Shown one piece after another: positions 48,591 through 58,265 of a DNA stretch of 64,000 bases. The stretch covers positions 682,001 through 746,000 of the forward strand of contig NZ_CANMDU010000001.1 in NCBI RefSeq assembly GCF_947496775.1, written 5' to 3'. Every line of letters starts with the position of its first letter. Within the stretch, counting starts at the first letter, position 1. This DNA comes from an uncultured Maribacter sp. Lineage in GTDB: Bacteria; Bacteroidota; Bacteroidia; Flavobacteriales; Flavobacteriaceae. The notes under the pieces are model-generated. The model saw nothing but the letters and a program-made list of their open reading frames with translations. It was not told the DNA's origin and did no database searches. The position numbers were made by a program, and so were the translations under genes.

Positions 48591-51500
48591 ATGAGAATAC
48601 AAAATAACATAAAGCATTACTTAAGCCTTCTTCTTGTGCTTCAATTATTCTCCTGTTCTATATCTGATAAAGAAACGCGCACAGCTGCAAACAATAATGA
48701 AAATCAATTATTATTTGAAATAATCCCAGACTCCATTTCTAAAATAAATTTCTCTAACAACCCAAAAGAGAACGCTTTTATGAGCGCCTTAAACTATGAT
48801 TATATGTATAACGGTGCAGGTGTTTCTGTTGGAGATTTTAATGGAGATTCTTTACCTGACATCTATTTTGTATCTAACCAAGAGGATAATAAATTATATC
48901 TAAATAAAGGAGATTTACAATTTGAAGATGTTAGTCATATTTCTAAAACAACTAGTAAAGGAGGTTTTAAAACTGGAAGTACTGTTATTGATATTAATAA
49001 CGACGGGCTTCTAGATATATACATCTGTAAATCTGGATTATATCAAGATCCTGAAAAAAGAAAAAATGAGCTCTACATAAACCAAGGTAATAACAAGAAT
49101 GGCATTCCCACTTTTATAGAAGAAGCCCATAAATACAAGTTAGATTTAGAACACTATTCTACACAAGCATCTTTTTTTGATTATGATAAAGATGGAGACT
49201 TAGATATGTTTTTAATTAATCATAATGTAGATTCTAATGTACATTATGATTTTGAATATTATAAAAAAATAACATCCAACCTTACTAGTGACCGACTATT
49301 TCAAAATAACAATAATATTTTTACCGATGTTTCCAAAGAAGCTGGCTTATTAAATGATGGTATAGGGTATGGCTTAGGTATTGCTATTGGAGATTTAAAT
49401 AATGACACATGGCCAGATGTAATCGTGAGTCAGGATTTTGCTTCTAAAGACCGAATGTACCTCAATCAAAAAAATGGCACTTTTAAAGAAATCATCAATA
49501 CCGCAACAGGACACATTTCTAACTTCTCCATGGGTAATGATATCGCCGATTTTAATAACGATGGTTGGTTAGATTTTATATCTCTGGATATGGTTTCCGA
49601 AGATAATTACGGAATAAAAGCAAGCATGAGTGGTATGAACCCAGAAAGATTTAACTCTTTTGTAGAACAAGGGTTTCATCATCAATATATGTACAATACA
49701 CTTCAAATTAATAACGGTATTTCTACAAACCACAAAATCCCAGTTTTTTCAGATGTTGCTGCAATGGCCGGTGTTGCAAGTACAGATTGGAGTTGGGGAC
49801 CTCTCTTTTTTGATATGGATAATGATGGAGATAAAGACTTATTTGTATCTAATGGTATAAAAAGGGACTTTAGAAATGTAGATTACATTCATTACAGAGA
49901 GCGTAAAGAAGTAGAATTTCAAGAAAAGACAAAAAATATAGCTAAAAATTTACTTCCTTTTTTTAAAGAACAACATAATGCGGACATAATTAAAAATATG
50001 CCTCCACGTAAAAAAGACAATTACTTTTACGAAAATCTAGGAAATGCCCAATTTATAAAAAAGAATAACGACTGGACTGTAGAAAAATTAACTGCAACCA
50101 ATGGGGCATCTTATGCCGATTTAGACAATGACGGAGATTTAGATTTGGTTACTAATAACATGAATGACAAGGCTTTTATTTACAAAAATAATAGTCAAGA
50201 ATTAGGATTAGGAAACTACTTAAAACTCAAATTAAAAGGAACTTCCAAAAACAAAAATGGTATTGGTGCTAGAGTAAGTATTGCTACAAATAAAGGAACT
50301 CAAGTTTTAGAGCAATATGCCTCCAGAGGTTTCCAGTCTTCTAAAGATTATTCATTACACTTTGGAGTAGGAAAAGAAACGACTATTGATACTCTTAAAG
50401 TGGATTGGCCTAACGGCAAATCGCAGCTATTACTAAATATTAAAAGTAACCAAACAATAGAATTAAATTATACGAATGCGACAGATATTACAGAAACCAT
50501 TCCTAATAAAGCCTCCATATTTAAAGACATAACTAACCAAATAAGTCCTAAACATAATACACCCCAAAACATTTTCAACGATTTTAAACGCGAAAGCCTG
50601 TTACCCCATAAAATGTCAGAAGAAAATATTGCGCTTGCTATTGGCGATATTAATAATGATGGTTTAGATGATTTTTTTGTTGGAGGAGCTCTAGGCTTTT
50701 CTGGAGTATTATATATACAGAATAAGGAAGGTCAATTTAAAAAGGTTAAGACCAATATTTTTCATAATGACAAAGAATTCGAAGATGTTGATGCTTCTTT
50801 TTTCGATGCCGATAATGATGGTGATTTAGATTTGTATGTGGTTAGTGGAGGTAATGAGCATAAATCGGGGTCCAAATATTACAATGATCGTATATATGTT
50901 AACCGCAATGGTATGTTTTACAAAACGCAAAAACCATTTGATAACATCCCCCCTTCTAGCGGTTCCGTAGTAAAACCCTATGATTTTGATAAAGATGGAA
51001 AAATAGACCTTTTCATTGGCGGAAGACAAACTCCCAACAAATACCCATTTCCCGGCAGTAGTTTCCTTTTAAAAAATGTATCCAAAAAAGATACTATAAA
51101 ATTTAAAGTGATTACGAATAAAGAACTTCATAAAATTGGCATGGTAACCGATGCTAATTGGGTTAATATAGATACTGATGAAGCAAAAGAATTGGTAATT
51201 GTAGGAGAATGGATGCCAATAACCATATTTAAACAAGTAAACGGAGAATTTATTAATTACACTAAAAAAGCAGGCTTAGATAAAAGTTCTGGTTGGTGGA
51301 ATAGCATAAAACCTCTTGATATTGACAAGGATGGCCACATAGATTTTGTTGCTGGTAACTTGGGGTTGAATTCTAAATACAAAGCATCCGAAGCGGCACC
51401 ATTTGAAATATACACCAATGATTTTGACGATTCTGGTTCCTTAGACATAGTCCTAAGTTATCATCAAAATGGAGAGAAATTTCCATTGAGAGGAAGAGAG

Positions 51501-52001
51501 TGTAGTTCCCAACAAATGCCTTTTATAAAAAAGAAATTCCCTAATTACCACACTTTTGCTTCCGCTAAACTAGAAGAAGTATATTCAACTAAAAAAATGA
51601 AAGAAGCACTAACATATAAGGCAAATACTTTTGCTACTAGTTATATAAAAAATAATGGAGACGGCACCTTTAAAGTCGAGAAAACGCCCTTTGCTACTCA
51701 GCGTACGTCTACAAAAAACATATGTCTCATAGGTAATGATACGCACAACACTACAGACCTTCTTTTCTTTGGAAACACTTATGGTTTTGAAGTAGAAACT
51801 CCAAGACAAGATGCCGGTTACGGCATTTATTTAAAACAAGAAAAAAATAATCTATTAAGAGCAAAAGAAGCGCACGAAAGCGGTTTATATATTTCAGGAG
51901 AAGTCGCTAATGCGCAAATTATTTCTTTAGCTAATAACAAAAAAGGAATGTTGATTGTAAAGAACAATGATTACCTACAATTAATTAAAATAAATGATTG
52001 A
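48591..52001 (+). CDS. FG-GAP/VCBS repeat lipoprotein with ASPIC/UnbV domain (CRTAC1-like)
   Basis: From the ATG at 48591 the protein has 1136 residues and a lipoprotein signal (LVLQLFSCSISDKE). An in-frame TTG at 48564 lies inside the terminator stem and is rejected. The body is a run of FG-GAP/VCBS beta-propeller repeats with calcium-type DxDxDG loops (GVSVGDFNGDSLPDIYF, FDYDKDGDLDMFLINH, ADLDNDGDLDLVTNN, FDADNDGDLDLYVVSGG), interrupted by an ASPIC/UnbV domain (about 545-620, IGARVSIATNKGTQVLEQ to LKVDWPNGKSQLLL). Such proteins often follow SusCD in Bacteroidota. Likely role is calcium-stabilised glycan binding at the cell surface in the slot taken elsewhere by SusE/SusF (inferred). Confidence 0.88.
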   Translation: MRIQNNIKHYLSLLLVLQLFSCSISDKETRTAANNNENQLLFEIIPDSISKINFSNNPKENAFMSALNYDYMYNGAGVSVGDFNGDSLPDIYFVSNQEDNKLYLNKGDLQFEDVSHISKTTSKGGFKTGSTVIDINNDGLLDIYICKSGLYQDPEKRKNELYINQGNNKNGIPTFIEEAHKYKLDLEHYSTQASFFDYDKDGDLDMFLINHNVDSNVHYDFEYYKKITSNLTSDRLFQNNNNIFTDVSKEAGLLNDGIGYGLGIAIGDLNNDTWPDVIVSQDFASKDRMYLNQKNGTFKEIINTATGHISNFSMGNDIADFNNDGWLDFISLDMVSEDNYGIKASMSGMNPERFNSFVEQGFHHQYMYNTLQINNGISTNHKIPVFSDVAAMAGVASTDWSWGPLFFDMDNDGDKDLFVSNGIKRDFRNVDYIHYRERKEVEFQEKTKNIAKNLLPFFKEQHNADIIKNMPPRKKDNYFYENLGNAQFIKKNNDWTVEKLTATNGASYADLDNDGDLDLVTNNMNDKAFIYKNNSQELGLGNYLKLKLKGTSKNKNGIGARVSIATNKGTQVLEQYASRGFQSSKDYSLHFGVGKETTIDTLKVDWPNGKSQLLLNIKSNQTIELNYTNATDITETIPNKASIFKDITNQISPKHNTPQNIFNDFKRESLLPHKMSEENIALAIGDINNDGLDDFFVGGALGFSGVLYIQNKEGQFKKVKTNIFHNDKEFEDVDASFFDADNDGDLDLYVVSGGNEHKSGSKYYNDRIYVNRNGMFYKTQKPFDNIPPSSGSVVKPYDFDKDGKIDLFIGGRQTPNKYPFPGSSFLLKNVSKKDTIKFKVITNKELHKIGMVTDANWVNIDTDEAKELVIVGEWMPITIFKQVNGEFINYTKKAGLDKSSGWWNSIKPLDIDKDGHIDFVAGNLGLNSKYKASEAAPFEIYTNDFDDSGSLDIVLSYHQNGEKFPLRGRECSSQQMPFIKKKFPNYHTFASAKLEEVYSTKKMKEALTYKANTFATSYIKNNGDGTFKVEKTPFATQRTSTKNICLIGNDTHNTTDLLFFGNTYGFEVETPRQDAGYGIYLKQEKNNLLRAKEAHESGLYISGEVANAQIISLANNKKGMLIVKNNDYLQLIKIND

Positions 52002-52056
52002 ATACATAATTTACAAGAAACCTATAAACAGTAATTTCATGCCCTTCTATCGTGAA

Positions 52057-52074
52057 TTCGGAAACGTTTCCGAA
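52057..52074. promoter_or_regulatory. Perfect 18-bp palindrome, probable LacI operator upstream of the symporter operon
   Basis: TTCGGAAACGTTTCCGAA is its own reverse complement and contains the same CGGAAACGTTTCCG core found upstream of susC at 43482. It lies 103 bp upstream of the symporter start in a 175-bp intergenic region, which ties this operon to the LacI protein at 42272-43285. Confidence 0.75.
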
Positions 52075-52088
52075 AATAACAAGGCTAT

Positions 52089-52104
52089 TCGGGAAGGTTT
52101 TCGG
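52089..52104. promoter_or_regulatory. Degenerate second copy of the LacI operator
   Basis: TCGGGAAGGTTTTCGG resembles TCGGAAACGTTTCCGA but is imperfect. It lies 32 bp, about three helical turns, after the perfect palindrome, which could allow paired binding. The susC region likewise has a perfect site followed by a weaker one. Confidence 0.4.
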
Positions 52105-52176
52105 TAATAAATTTTTTGTTTTAGTATAAAAAAAAGAAAAATAGCTTTTAATTGTATTAATTACACTTATAAAATT

Positions 52177-53835
52177 ATGAATAATATAGACATTGGAGTA
52201 ATAGTAATTTTTACTTTACTAGTTTTTGTTTGCGGAATGAGTTTCTCTAAATCTGGCAAAAACATGAAATCATTTTTTGCTGCTGGTGGTGCTCTTCCTT
52301 GGTGGATGAGTGGTCTATCTTTATTCATGAGTTTCTTTTCCGCAGGAACTTTTGTCGTTTGGGGATCCATTGCTTATTCTAGCGGATGGGTTGCAGTATC
52401 AGTGCAATGGACAATGTGTATAGCCGGAATCATTATAGGTTTTTTCTTAGCGCCTAAATGGCAAAAAACAAAAGCATTAACCGCTGCTGAATATATCACA
52501 GACCGTTTTGGAAAATCTACCCAAAAAACATATACATATCTATTTTTAATTATCTCATTATTTACCACAGGAGCTTTTTTATACCCTGTTGCTAAAATTG
52601 TAGAAGTTTCTACAGGTGTTCCAATTTCAACCAGTATTATTATATTGGGAATTCTAATTTTAATTTACACCGCTGTAGGTGGCTTATGGGCTGTAATAGT
52701 AACCGATGTGTTACAATTTATTGTATTAACAGCTGCTGTTTTAATAGTACTACCTCTTTCCCTTGATAAAGTTGGTGGTATAGACAACTTTATTACAAAT
52801 GCCCCTGAGCAGTTTTTTGAATTTACCAATTCAGAATATTCGGGTTTATTTTTAGTAGCTTTTTGTTTCTACAATCTATTTTTTATCGCGGGTAATTGGG
52901 CATATGTACAACGCTATACGAGTGTTGCAACACCTAAAGACGCAAAAAAAGTTGGTTGGTTATTTGGTGGACTATACCTAATTAGCCCATTAATATGGAT
53001 GTTACCTCCTATGATTTATCGTGTATTGAATCCTGAATTGGCAGAGCTTGCAGATGAAGGAGCATACTTACTAATGTGCAAAGAAGTATTACCAGTTGGC
53101 ATGCTTGGGTTAATGTTAGGGGGAATGATATTTGCAACATCTAGCTCTGTAAATACTACTTTAAACATATCGGCAGGAGTATTAACGAATGATATTTATA
53201 AAAGTTTGTTTCCTAAAACAAGTAATACTAAGTTAATGAGAGTTGCTAAAATTGCAACTGTAGTTCTTGGAATATTAACTATAATTGTGGCTTTATTAGT
53301 TCCTTATATGGGAGGAATTGTAGAAGTAGTATTAAGCTTAGGTGCTCTAACAGGTGGTGCTATGTTTTTACCTCCCCTTTGGTCATTATTCTCAAAACAT
53401 CAAACAGGGAAAACTATATTATTTGTAACTATACTATCCCTAATAGTAAACTTTTTCTTTAAATTTTTTGCTCCAGAAATTATTAATGTAACACTGAGTC
53501 GTTCTATGGAAATGGCAGTTGGTATGGGTTTACCTATTTTGTTAATGGGCTTAATTGAGGTTATACTTATTACTTCAAAAAGTGATACATCTGCCTACTA
53601 CAATTATGAAAAATTAAGACAATTAAAAATCACCAATAGTAAAGAAGAGGAAGTAAATGACGATGATAAAGACAATAAAAGAGGAACTAAAGTAATTGGT
53701 ATTGGAGTTGCTGCAACTGGCTTGCTAATACTACTACTCTCTTTTATAGCAGAAACTGGAGTGTTCTTAGTTGGAGGTATGGGTATTGCTGTTCTTTTAC
53801 TTGGAGCATTTATCATCCGGAAATCAAGAATATAA
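52177..53835 (+). CDS. Sodium/solute symporter (SSS family, SGLT-like)
   Basis: The 552-residue inner-membrane protein has about 14 hydrophobic segments. SSS-family marks are SLFMSFFSAGTFVVWGSIAY in the second helix, PVAKIVEVSTGVPISTSIIILG, YTAVGGLWAVIVTDVLQFIV (the family GGLxAVxxTDxxQ motif), and SSSVNTTLNISAGVLTNDIY. It would import a monosaccharide or sugar acid with sodium, suiting a marine cell. The C-terminus has a charged linker (NSKEEEVNDDDKDNKRG) and then two more helices. It is the first gene of a LacI-controlled operon; the FAD oxidoreductase follows after 40 bp. Confidence 0.92.
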   Translation: MNNIDIGVIVIFTLLVFVCGMSFSKSGKNMKSFFAAGGALPWWMSGLSLFMSFFSAGTFVVWGSIAYSSGWVAVSVQWTMCIAGIIIGFFLAPKWQKTKALTAAEYITDRFGKSTQKTYTYLFLIISLFTTGAFLYPVAKIVEVSTGVPISTSIIILGILILIYTAVGGLWAVIVTDVLQFIVLTAAVLIVLPLSLDKVGGIDNFITNAPEQFFEFTNSEYSGLFLVAFCFYNLFFIAGNWAYVQRYTSVATPKDAKKVGWLFGGLYLISPLIWMLPPMIYRVLNPELAELADEGAYLLMCKEVLPVGMLGLMLGGMIFATSSSVNTTLNISAGVLTNDIYKSLFPKTSNTKLMRVAKIATVVLGILTIIVALLVPYMGGIVEVVLSLGALTGGAMFLPPLWSLFSKHQTGKTILFVTILSLIVNFFFKFFAPEIINVTLSRSMEMAVGMGLPILLMGLIEVILITSKSDTSAYYNYEKLRQLKITNSKEEEVNDDDKDNKRGTKVIGIGVAATGLLILLLSFIAETGVFLVGGMGIAVLLLGAFIIRKSRI

Positions 53836-53875
53836 ATCATTATAAACAAATAAAATACACATAATACATTATTAA

Positions 53876-56155
53876 ATGTTAATACAGAATTTTCAAGAAA
53901 AAATACGCGATAATAAAACGGCAATCCTAAATAGCGATTTCGTAATTGTTGGTGGAGGAACAGCTGGCGTATGTGCTGCTATTACAGCCGCCAGAAAAGG
54001 AACAAAAACAGTACTCATTCAAGACAGGCCAGTATTAGGCGGTAATGCTTCTTCGGAAGTGCGCCTATGGATTTTGGGTGCTACATCTCATATGGGAAAT
54101 AACAATAGATGGGCTCGTGAAGGTGGTGTAATGGATGAGATACTAGTAGAAAACATGTACCGAAATAAAGAAGGAAATGCAGTTATTTTTGATACCATTC
54201 TTCTTGAAAAGGTAATGTTAGAAGAAAACATTACTCTTTTGTTAAATACCAATGTTTATGATATTACTAAGACTAGTGATACCAAAATAGAATCCGTTAT
54301 AGCTTTTTGTTCTCAAAACTCAACAACCTATAAAGTTAAAGCTCCCCTATTTTGTGATGCTTCTGGAGATGGTATTGTTGCTTTTAAAGCAGGTGCTTCT
54401 TTTAGAATGGGTGCCGAAACAAAAGAAGAGTTTGGCGAATTATTTGCTCCAGATAAATCTTACGGAGAACTTTTGGGGCACTCTATGTATTTTTATAGTA
54501 AACGAGAAAATAATCCAGTAAAATATACCCCTCCCGCTTTTGCTCTTAAAGACATTACTGAAATTCCTAGATACAAAGCTATTGGAAAAGATGATAAAGG
54601 ATGTAGATTTTGGTGGTTTGAATATGGAGGAAGAGGTGATACTATACATGATACCGAAGAAATAAAACACGAACTATGGAAGGTTATTTATGGTGTTTGG
54701 GATTATATTAAAAACTCTGGAGAATTTGAGGATGTAGAAAACCATACTTTAGAATGGGTTGGTACTATTCCGGGAAAAAGAGAAAGTCGTCGCTTTGAAG
54801 GTTTGTATATGATGAAACAGCAAGATGTATTAAACCAATGTCAGTTTGATGATGCCATTGCTCATGGAGGTTGGGCTATAGATTTACACCCTGCAGATGG
54901 TATTTATAGTGAACTTTCTGGATGTACACAATGGCACTCTAAAGGTATTTATCAAATACCATATCGTTCTTTTGTAAGCAAAGATATTGACAATTTACTA
55001 TTAGCCGGAAGAATTATTAGTGCTACTCACGTAGCTTTTGGTTCTACTAGAGTTATGGCTACTACAGGCTTATGCGGACAAGCAGTTGGCATGGCTGCTG
55101 CTATATGTAATGAAAAAAATATTTTACCGGCACAAATTCTTGAAAACAATAGGATTAGCTATTTACAAAATGAGCTAAATAAAACAGGTCAAAGTATTCC
55201 GAATATACCTATTGAAAAAACAAGTAATTTAATTAGTAAAGCAATTATAAGCGCTTCATCAGAATTACAATTATCGCAAATACCTTTTAACGGAGATTGG
55301 CTGCCTCTTACTACCTCTTCTGCACAATTATTACCTTTAATAAGTAATGAAAAATACACTTTTAAAATCAAGGTAAAAGCAGAAGAAAAAACAACAATTA
55401 CTGCGCAACTACGCACCTCTGAAAAAACGAACAACTATACTCCAGAAGTAATACTAGAGACAAAAGAAATTTCCTTAAATAAAGGAGAACAATATTGTAC
55501 TATTTCTTTTGATGCCGTTCTTCCAAATGAACAATATGGATTTATAACATTTTTAGCTAATAACAATGTAAGCATACAAACCAGCGAAGAAAGATACTCT
55601 GGCATTTTATCGGTTTTTAACGGTGTTAACAAGGCCGTTTCTAATAACGGAAAACAAACACCACCAGACGGAATCGGTGTAGATACTTTTGAATTTTGGA
55701 TACCTCATCGTAGACCAGAAGGAAAGAATATAGCTATGGAAATCTCTCCTGCTTTATCCTCTTTTAATGTGGCAAATTTGGGTAATGGATATGTTAGACC
55801 CAGTACGCAAACCAACGCATGGATTGCCGACACAAATGACGCTAAACCTTCTGTAAAAGTGGAATGGGACACAGAGCAAACTATTTCAGAGATTAAACTC
55901 TTTTTAGATACGGATTATGACCATCCAATGGAGTCTACATTATATGGACATCCAGAATCTGTTATTCCTTTTTGTATTCAGAATTATGTGATAAAAGATT
56001 TAAATGGTACTGTTTTAACATCTATAGAAGAAAATCATCAAACTATAAACACCATTAAATTTAAGGATAGTATAACAACAAAAGGCTTTACTATTGAAGT
56101 AGCTCATCCTTCTAAGGAAATTCCAGCTGCCATTTTTGAAATATTATGTAGTTAA
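53876..56155 (+). CDS. FAD-dependent oxidoreductase with C-terminal beta-sandwich domains
   Basis: The 759-residue protein has an N-terminal FAD-binding Rossmann fold: DFVIVGGGTAGVCAAITAARKG (about 22-43), then VLGGNASSEVRLWILGA, and the second FAD segment near 370-405 (NLLLAGRIISATHVAFGSTRVM, GLCGQAVGMAA). This is the FAD_oxidored family common in Bacteroidota glycan loci. No signal peptide is visible, so it appears cytoplasmic. Beyond residue about 450 are two beta-rich modules, the last (about 640-758) resembling a discoidin/F5-8C fold, which is usually extracellular. Its place between a symporter and a GH97 gene suggests oxidation of an imported sugar, but the substrate is unknown. Confidence 0.82.
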   Translation: MLIQNFQEKIRDNKTAILNSDFVIVGGGTAGVCAAITAARKGTKTVLIQDRPVLGGNASSEVRLWILGATSHMGNNNRWAREGGVMDEILVENMYRNKEGNAVIFDTILLEKVMLEENITLLLNTNVYDITKTSDTKIESVIAFCSQNSTTYKVKAPLFCDASGDGIVAFKAGASFRMGAETKEEFGELFAPDKSYGELLGHSMYFYSKRENNPVKYTPPAFALKDITEIPRYKAIGKDDKGCRFWWFEYGGRGDTIHDTEEIKHELWKVIYGVWDYIKNSGEFEDVENHTLEWVGTIPGKRESRRFEGLYMMKQQDVLNQCQFDDAIAHGGWAIDLHPADGIYSELSGCTQWHSKGIYQIPYRSFVSKDIDNLLLAGRIISATHVAFGSTRVMATTGLCGQAVGMAAAICNEKNILPAQILENNRISYLQNELNKTGQSIPNIPIEKTSNLISKAIISASSELQLSQIPFNGDWLPLTTSSAQLLPLISNEKYTFKIKVKAEEKTTITAQLRTSEKTNNYTPEVILETKEISLNKGEQYCTISFDAVLPNEQYGFITFLANNNVSIQTSEERYSGILSVFNGVNKAVSNNGKQTPPDGIGVDTFEFWIPHRRPEGKNIAMEISPALSSFNVANLGNGYVRPSTQTNAWIADTNDAKPSVKVEWDTEQTISEIKLFLDTDYDHPMESTLYGHPESVIPFCIQNYVIKDLNGTVLTSIEENHQTINTIKFKDSITTKGFTIEVAHPSKEIPAAIFEILCS

Positions 56156-56170
56156 CAAGTTTTAAGGAAC

Positions 56171-58135
56171 ATGAAACTATCCAAAATGAATAACAAGAAT
56201 TTTAAATTTACAACCAACATTTTTTCTGTTGTTTTTGTGTTCATTTTACTTGTTTCATGTTCCTCAAAAAAAGAGCAAATATCTATGATTAATGGCGCTC
56301 TTAAAGTTAATATTATTACCCTTGACAATAAACAACTGGCTTATACTATTTCAAAAGAAAAACAAATAGTACTAGACACTTCTTTACTTGGCATTGTAGT
56401 AAACAATCGCTCTTTAGGAAGTACTTCAGAAATAATTAAGCAAGAAACAACTACAGTCTCTACTAGTTTTCCATTATTAGGAATAAAGAACAAGGCTATT
56501 TATAATGCAAATCATACAAATTTCACCTTAAAAGAAAAAGATGGGTTTATATGGAATATTGAATTTCAGATATCTCCAGAGGGTATTGCATATCGGTATA
56601 TCGTTCCTGGAGAAGGCAAACAAACTGTAAACGCAGAAATATCCTCTTTTAAACTTCCCAATAAAACAAAGGTGTGGTACTTTGAAAGGGATAGCGATTG
56701 GAAATTAAAATCGCACGCAGGGGAATGGTTGTCTGCAGATATTTCTGCAATGCCAACCGTATCTAAAATGGGTCCCATACAAGGACTTACTTTAACTTGC
56801 GAATTACCTAATGGAGGATATGCTCTTATAGCGGAATCTGCCCTTTTTAATTATAGTGGCTTACGTCTAAAAGGAATAGGAAATAATACTTTCAAGGCAA
56901 ATTTCACAGAAGAAAAAGGCTTCAAAGTAGAAAACAAAGTAACATCCGCTTGGCGCTGTATTTTATTAGCCGATGATTTAAACGCTTTAGTTAACAATAC
57001 TATGGTTGCAGCTTTAAACCCTACTCCAGACCCAAACATATTTACGAACACGGATTGGATAAAACCAGGAAAATCGGTTTGGCATTGGTGGTCTGGAAAA
57101 AATGTGAATTACAAGGAGGAAAAAGAAATGGTTATGGATGCCCATGCCCTTAATTTTGACTACTCCATAGTTGATGAAGGCTGGGAAAGATGGGATAACA
57201 AATGGCAAAATGTAAAAAAATTATGCGCCTTTGCAAAAACAAAAGACGTTGGTATTTTTCTTTGGAAACACTCTAAAGAAATAAACTTTCCGGATAATGA
57301 TTATGCTGTTATGCGTCAATTTTTAGATAGTGTAAAGCTCACTGGTGCTGTTGGAATAAAAGTAGATTTTATGAATGGCCAGGATAAATCTTTAATTGCT
57401 TTTGACGAAGCTCTTTTAAAGAACGCCGCAAAACGTCAATTAATGGTAAATTTTCATGGGTGCCAACAAAGTTCAGGGGAATATAGAACCTACCCCAATG
57501 AAGTAACTCGTGAAGGTATTCGTGGTTTAGAAGTAAATCATATGAAAGAAGGTCCATTACCCGCATCCCATAATGCTGCCTTACCATTTACTAGATACGT
57601 AACTGGCCATGCCGACTATACCCCAATAGGTTTTACGGAACCTGGAGAAACCACATGGGCGCAGCAATTAGGAACTTTAGTTGCATTTTATTCCCCGTTT
57701 AATTGTATTGCTGAGAACACGCAGTTTTTATTAACTAACAAATCGGTACAACCAGCGTTAGATTTTATTAAAGAAGTGCCTTCCGTCTGGGACGAAACGT
57801 TAGTATTACCACAAAGTAAAATAGGAGAACTAGCTGCTATTGCAAGAAGAAACAAGGAAGATTGGTATGTTGGTGTATTACATGCAAGAGAGCAAGAGCA
57901 GTTGAGTATAGATTGTAATTTTCTAGAAGAAGGAGAATACACGGCTACCATTTTCACAGATGATATAAATGCTAAAAGAATTCACCTAGAAGGATTAAAT
58001 AAAGAAGCAAACTTAAGACAATGGAATACTGCATTACCATTTAAAAAAGAAATACAAGTAGTTAATAAAAATTCTAAAATAGAGCTAACCTTAGCTTCTA
58101 AAGGAGGAGCTGCAATTCAGTTTAAAAGAAACTAG
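56171..58135 (+). CDS. Glycoside hydrolase family 97, probable alpha-galactosidase (retaining type), lipoprotein
   Basis: The 654-residue protein has a lipoprotein signal (FVFILLVSCSSKK). The N-terminal beta-sandwich (about 40-285) is followed by a TIM barrel beginning KPGKSVWHWWSGKNVNYKEE, with FDYSIVDEGWERWD, VGIKVDFMNGQD and VNFHGCQQSSGEYRTYPNEVTREGIRGLE. Asp399 in KVDFM sits where the nucleophile of retaining GH97 alpha-galactosidases lies, which argues against the inverting SusB-type alpha-glucosidase. It would remove alpha-linked galactose or a related sugar in the periplasm. Start may be 56171 or the Met at 56186. The gene lies 15 bp after the FAD gene. Confidence 0.9.
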   Translation: MKLSKMNNKNFKFTTNIFSVVFVFILLVSCSSKKEQISMINGALKVNIITLDNKQLAYTISKEKQIVLDTSLLGIVVNNRSLGSTSEIIKQETTTVSTSFPLLGIKNKAIYNANHTNFTLKEKDGFIWNIEFQISPEGIAYRYIVPGEGKQTVNAEISSFKLPNKTKVWYFERDSDWKLKSHAGEWLSADISAMPTVSKMGPIQGLTLTCELPNGGYALIAESALFNYSGLRLKGIGNNTFKANFTEEKGFKVENKVTSAWRCILLADDLNALVNNTMVAALNPTPDPNIFTNTDWIKPGKSVWHWWSGKNVNYKEEKEMVMDAHALNFDYSIVDEGWERWDNKWQNVKKLCAFAKTKDVGIFLWKHSKEINFPDNDYAVMRQFLDSVKLTGAVGIKVDFMNGQDKSLIAFDEALLKNAAKRQLMVNFHGCQQSSGEYRTYPNEVTREGIRGLEVNHMKEGPLPASHNAALPFTRYVTGHADYTPIGFTEPGETTWAQQLGTLVAFYSPFNCIAENTQFLLTNKSVQPALDFIKEVPSVWDETLVLPQSKIGELAAIARRNKEDWYVGVLHAREQEQLSIDCNFLEEGEYTATIFTDDINAKRIHLEGLNKEANLRQWNTALPFKKEIQVVNKNSKIELTLASKGGAAIQFKRN

Positions 58136-58138
58136 ATA

Positions 58139-58264
58139 ATGAAAAGATTATACATCGACATATTATCTACAAACTTAGTTTCCCTACAATCCTGTGAAGA
58201 AAAGTCAAAAAAAACATTTAATTCAGAAGAAACAAAAAGCAATAATACTAGTAAAATAATATAA
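58139..58264 (+). pseudogene. 41-residue lipoprotein-leader remnant
   Basis: The frame MKRLYIDILSTNLVSLQSCEEKSKK reads as a degraded lipoprotein N-terminus with a Cys-Glu-Glu-Lys after the leader, then about 17 polar residues and a stop. It starts 3 bp after the GH97 stop and ends 1 bp before the sulfatase start. It looks like a duplicated or eroded leader of a sulfatase-type lipoprotein. The hydrophobic core is broken by Asp and Asn, so export is doubtful. It may also be a translated coupling peptide. Confidence 0.4.
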
Positions 58265-58265
58265 A

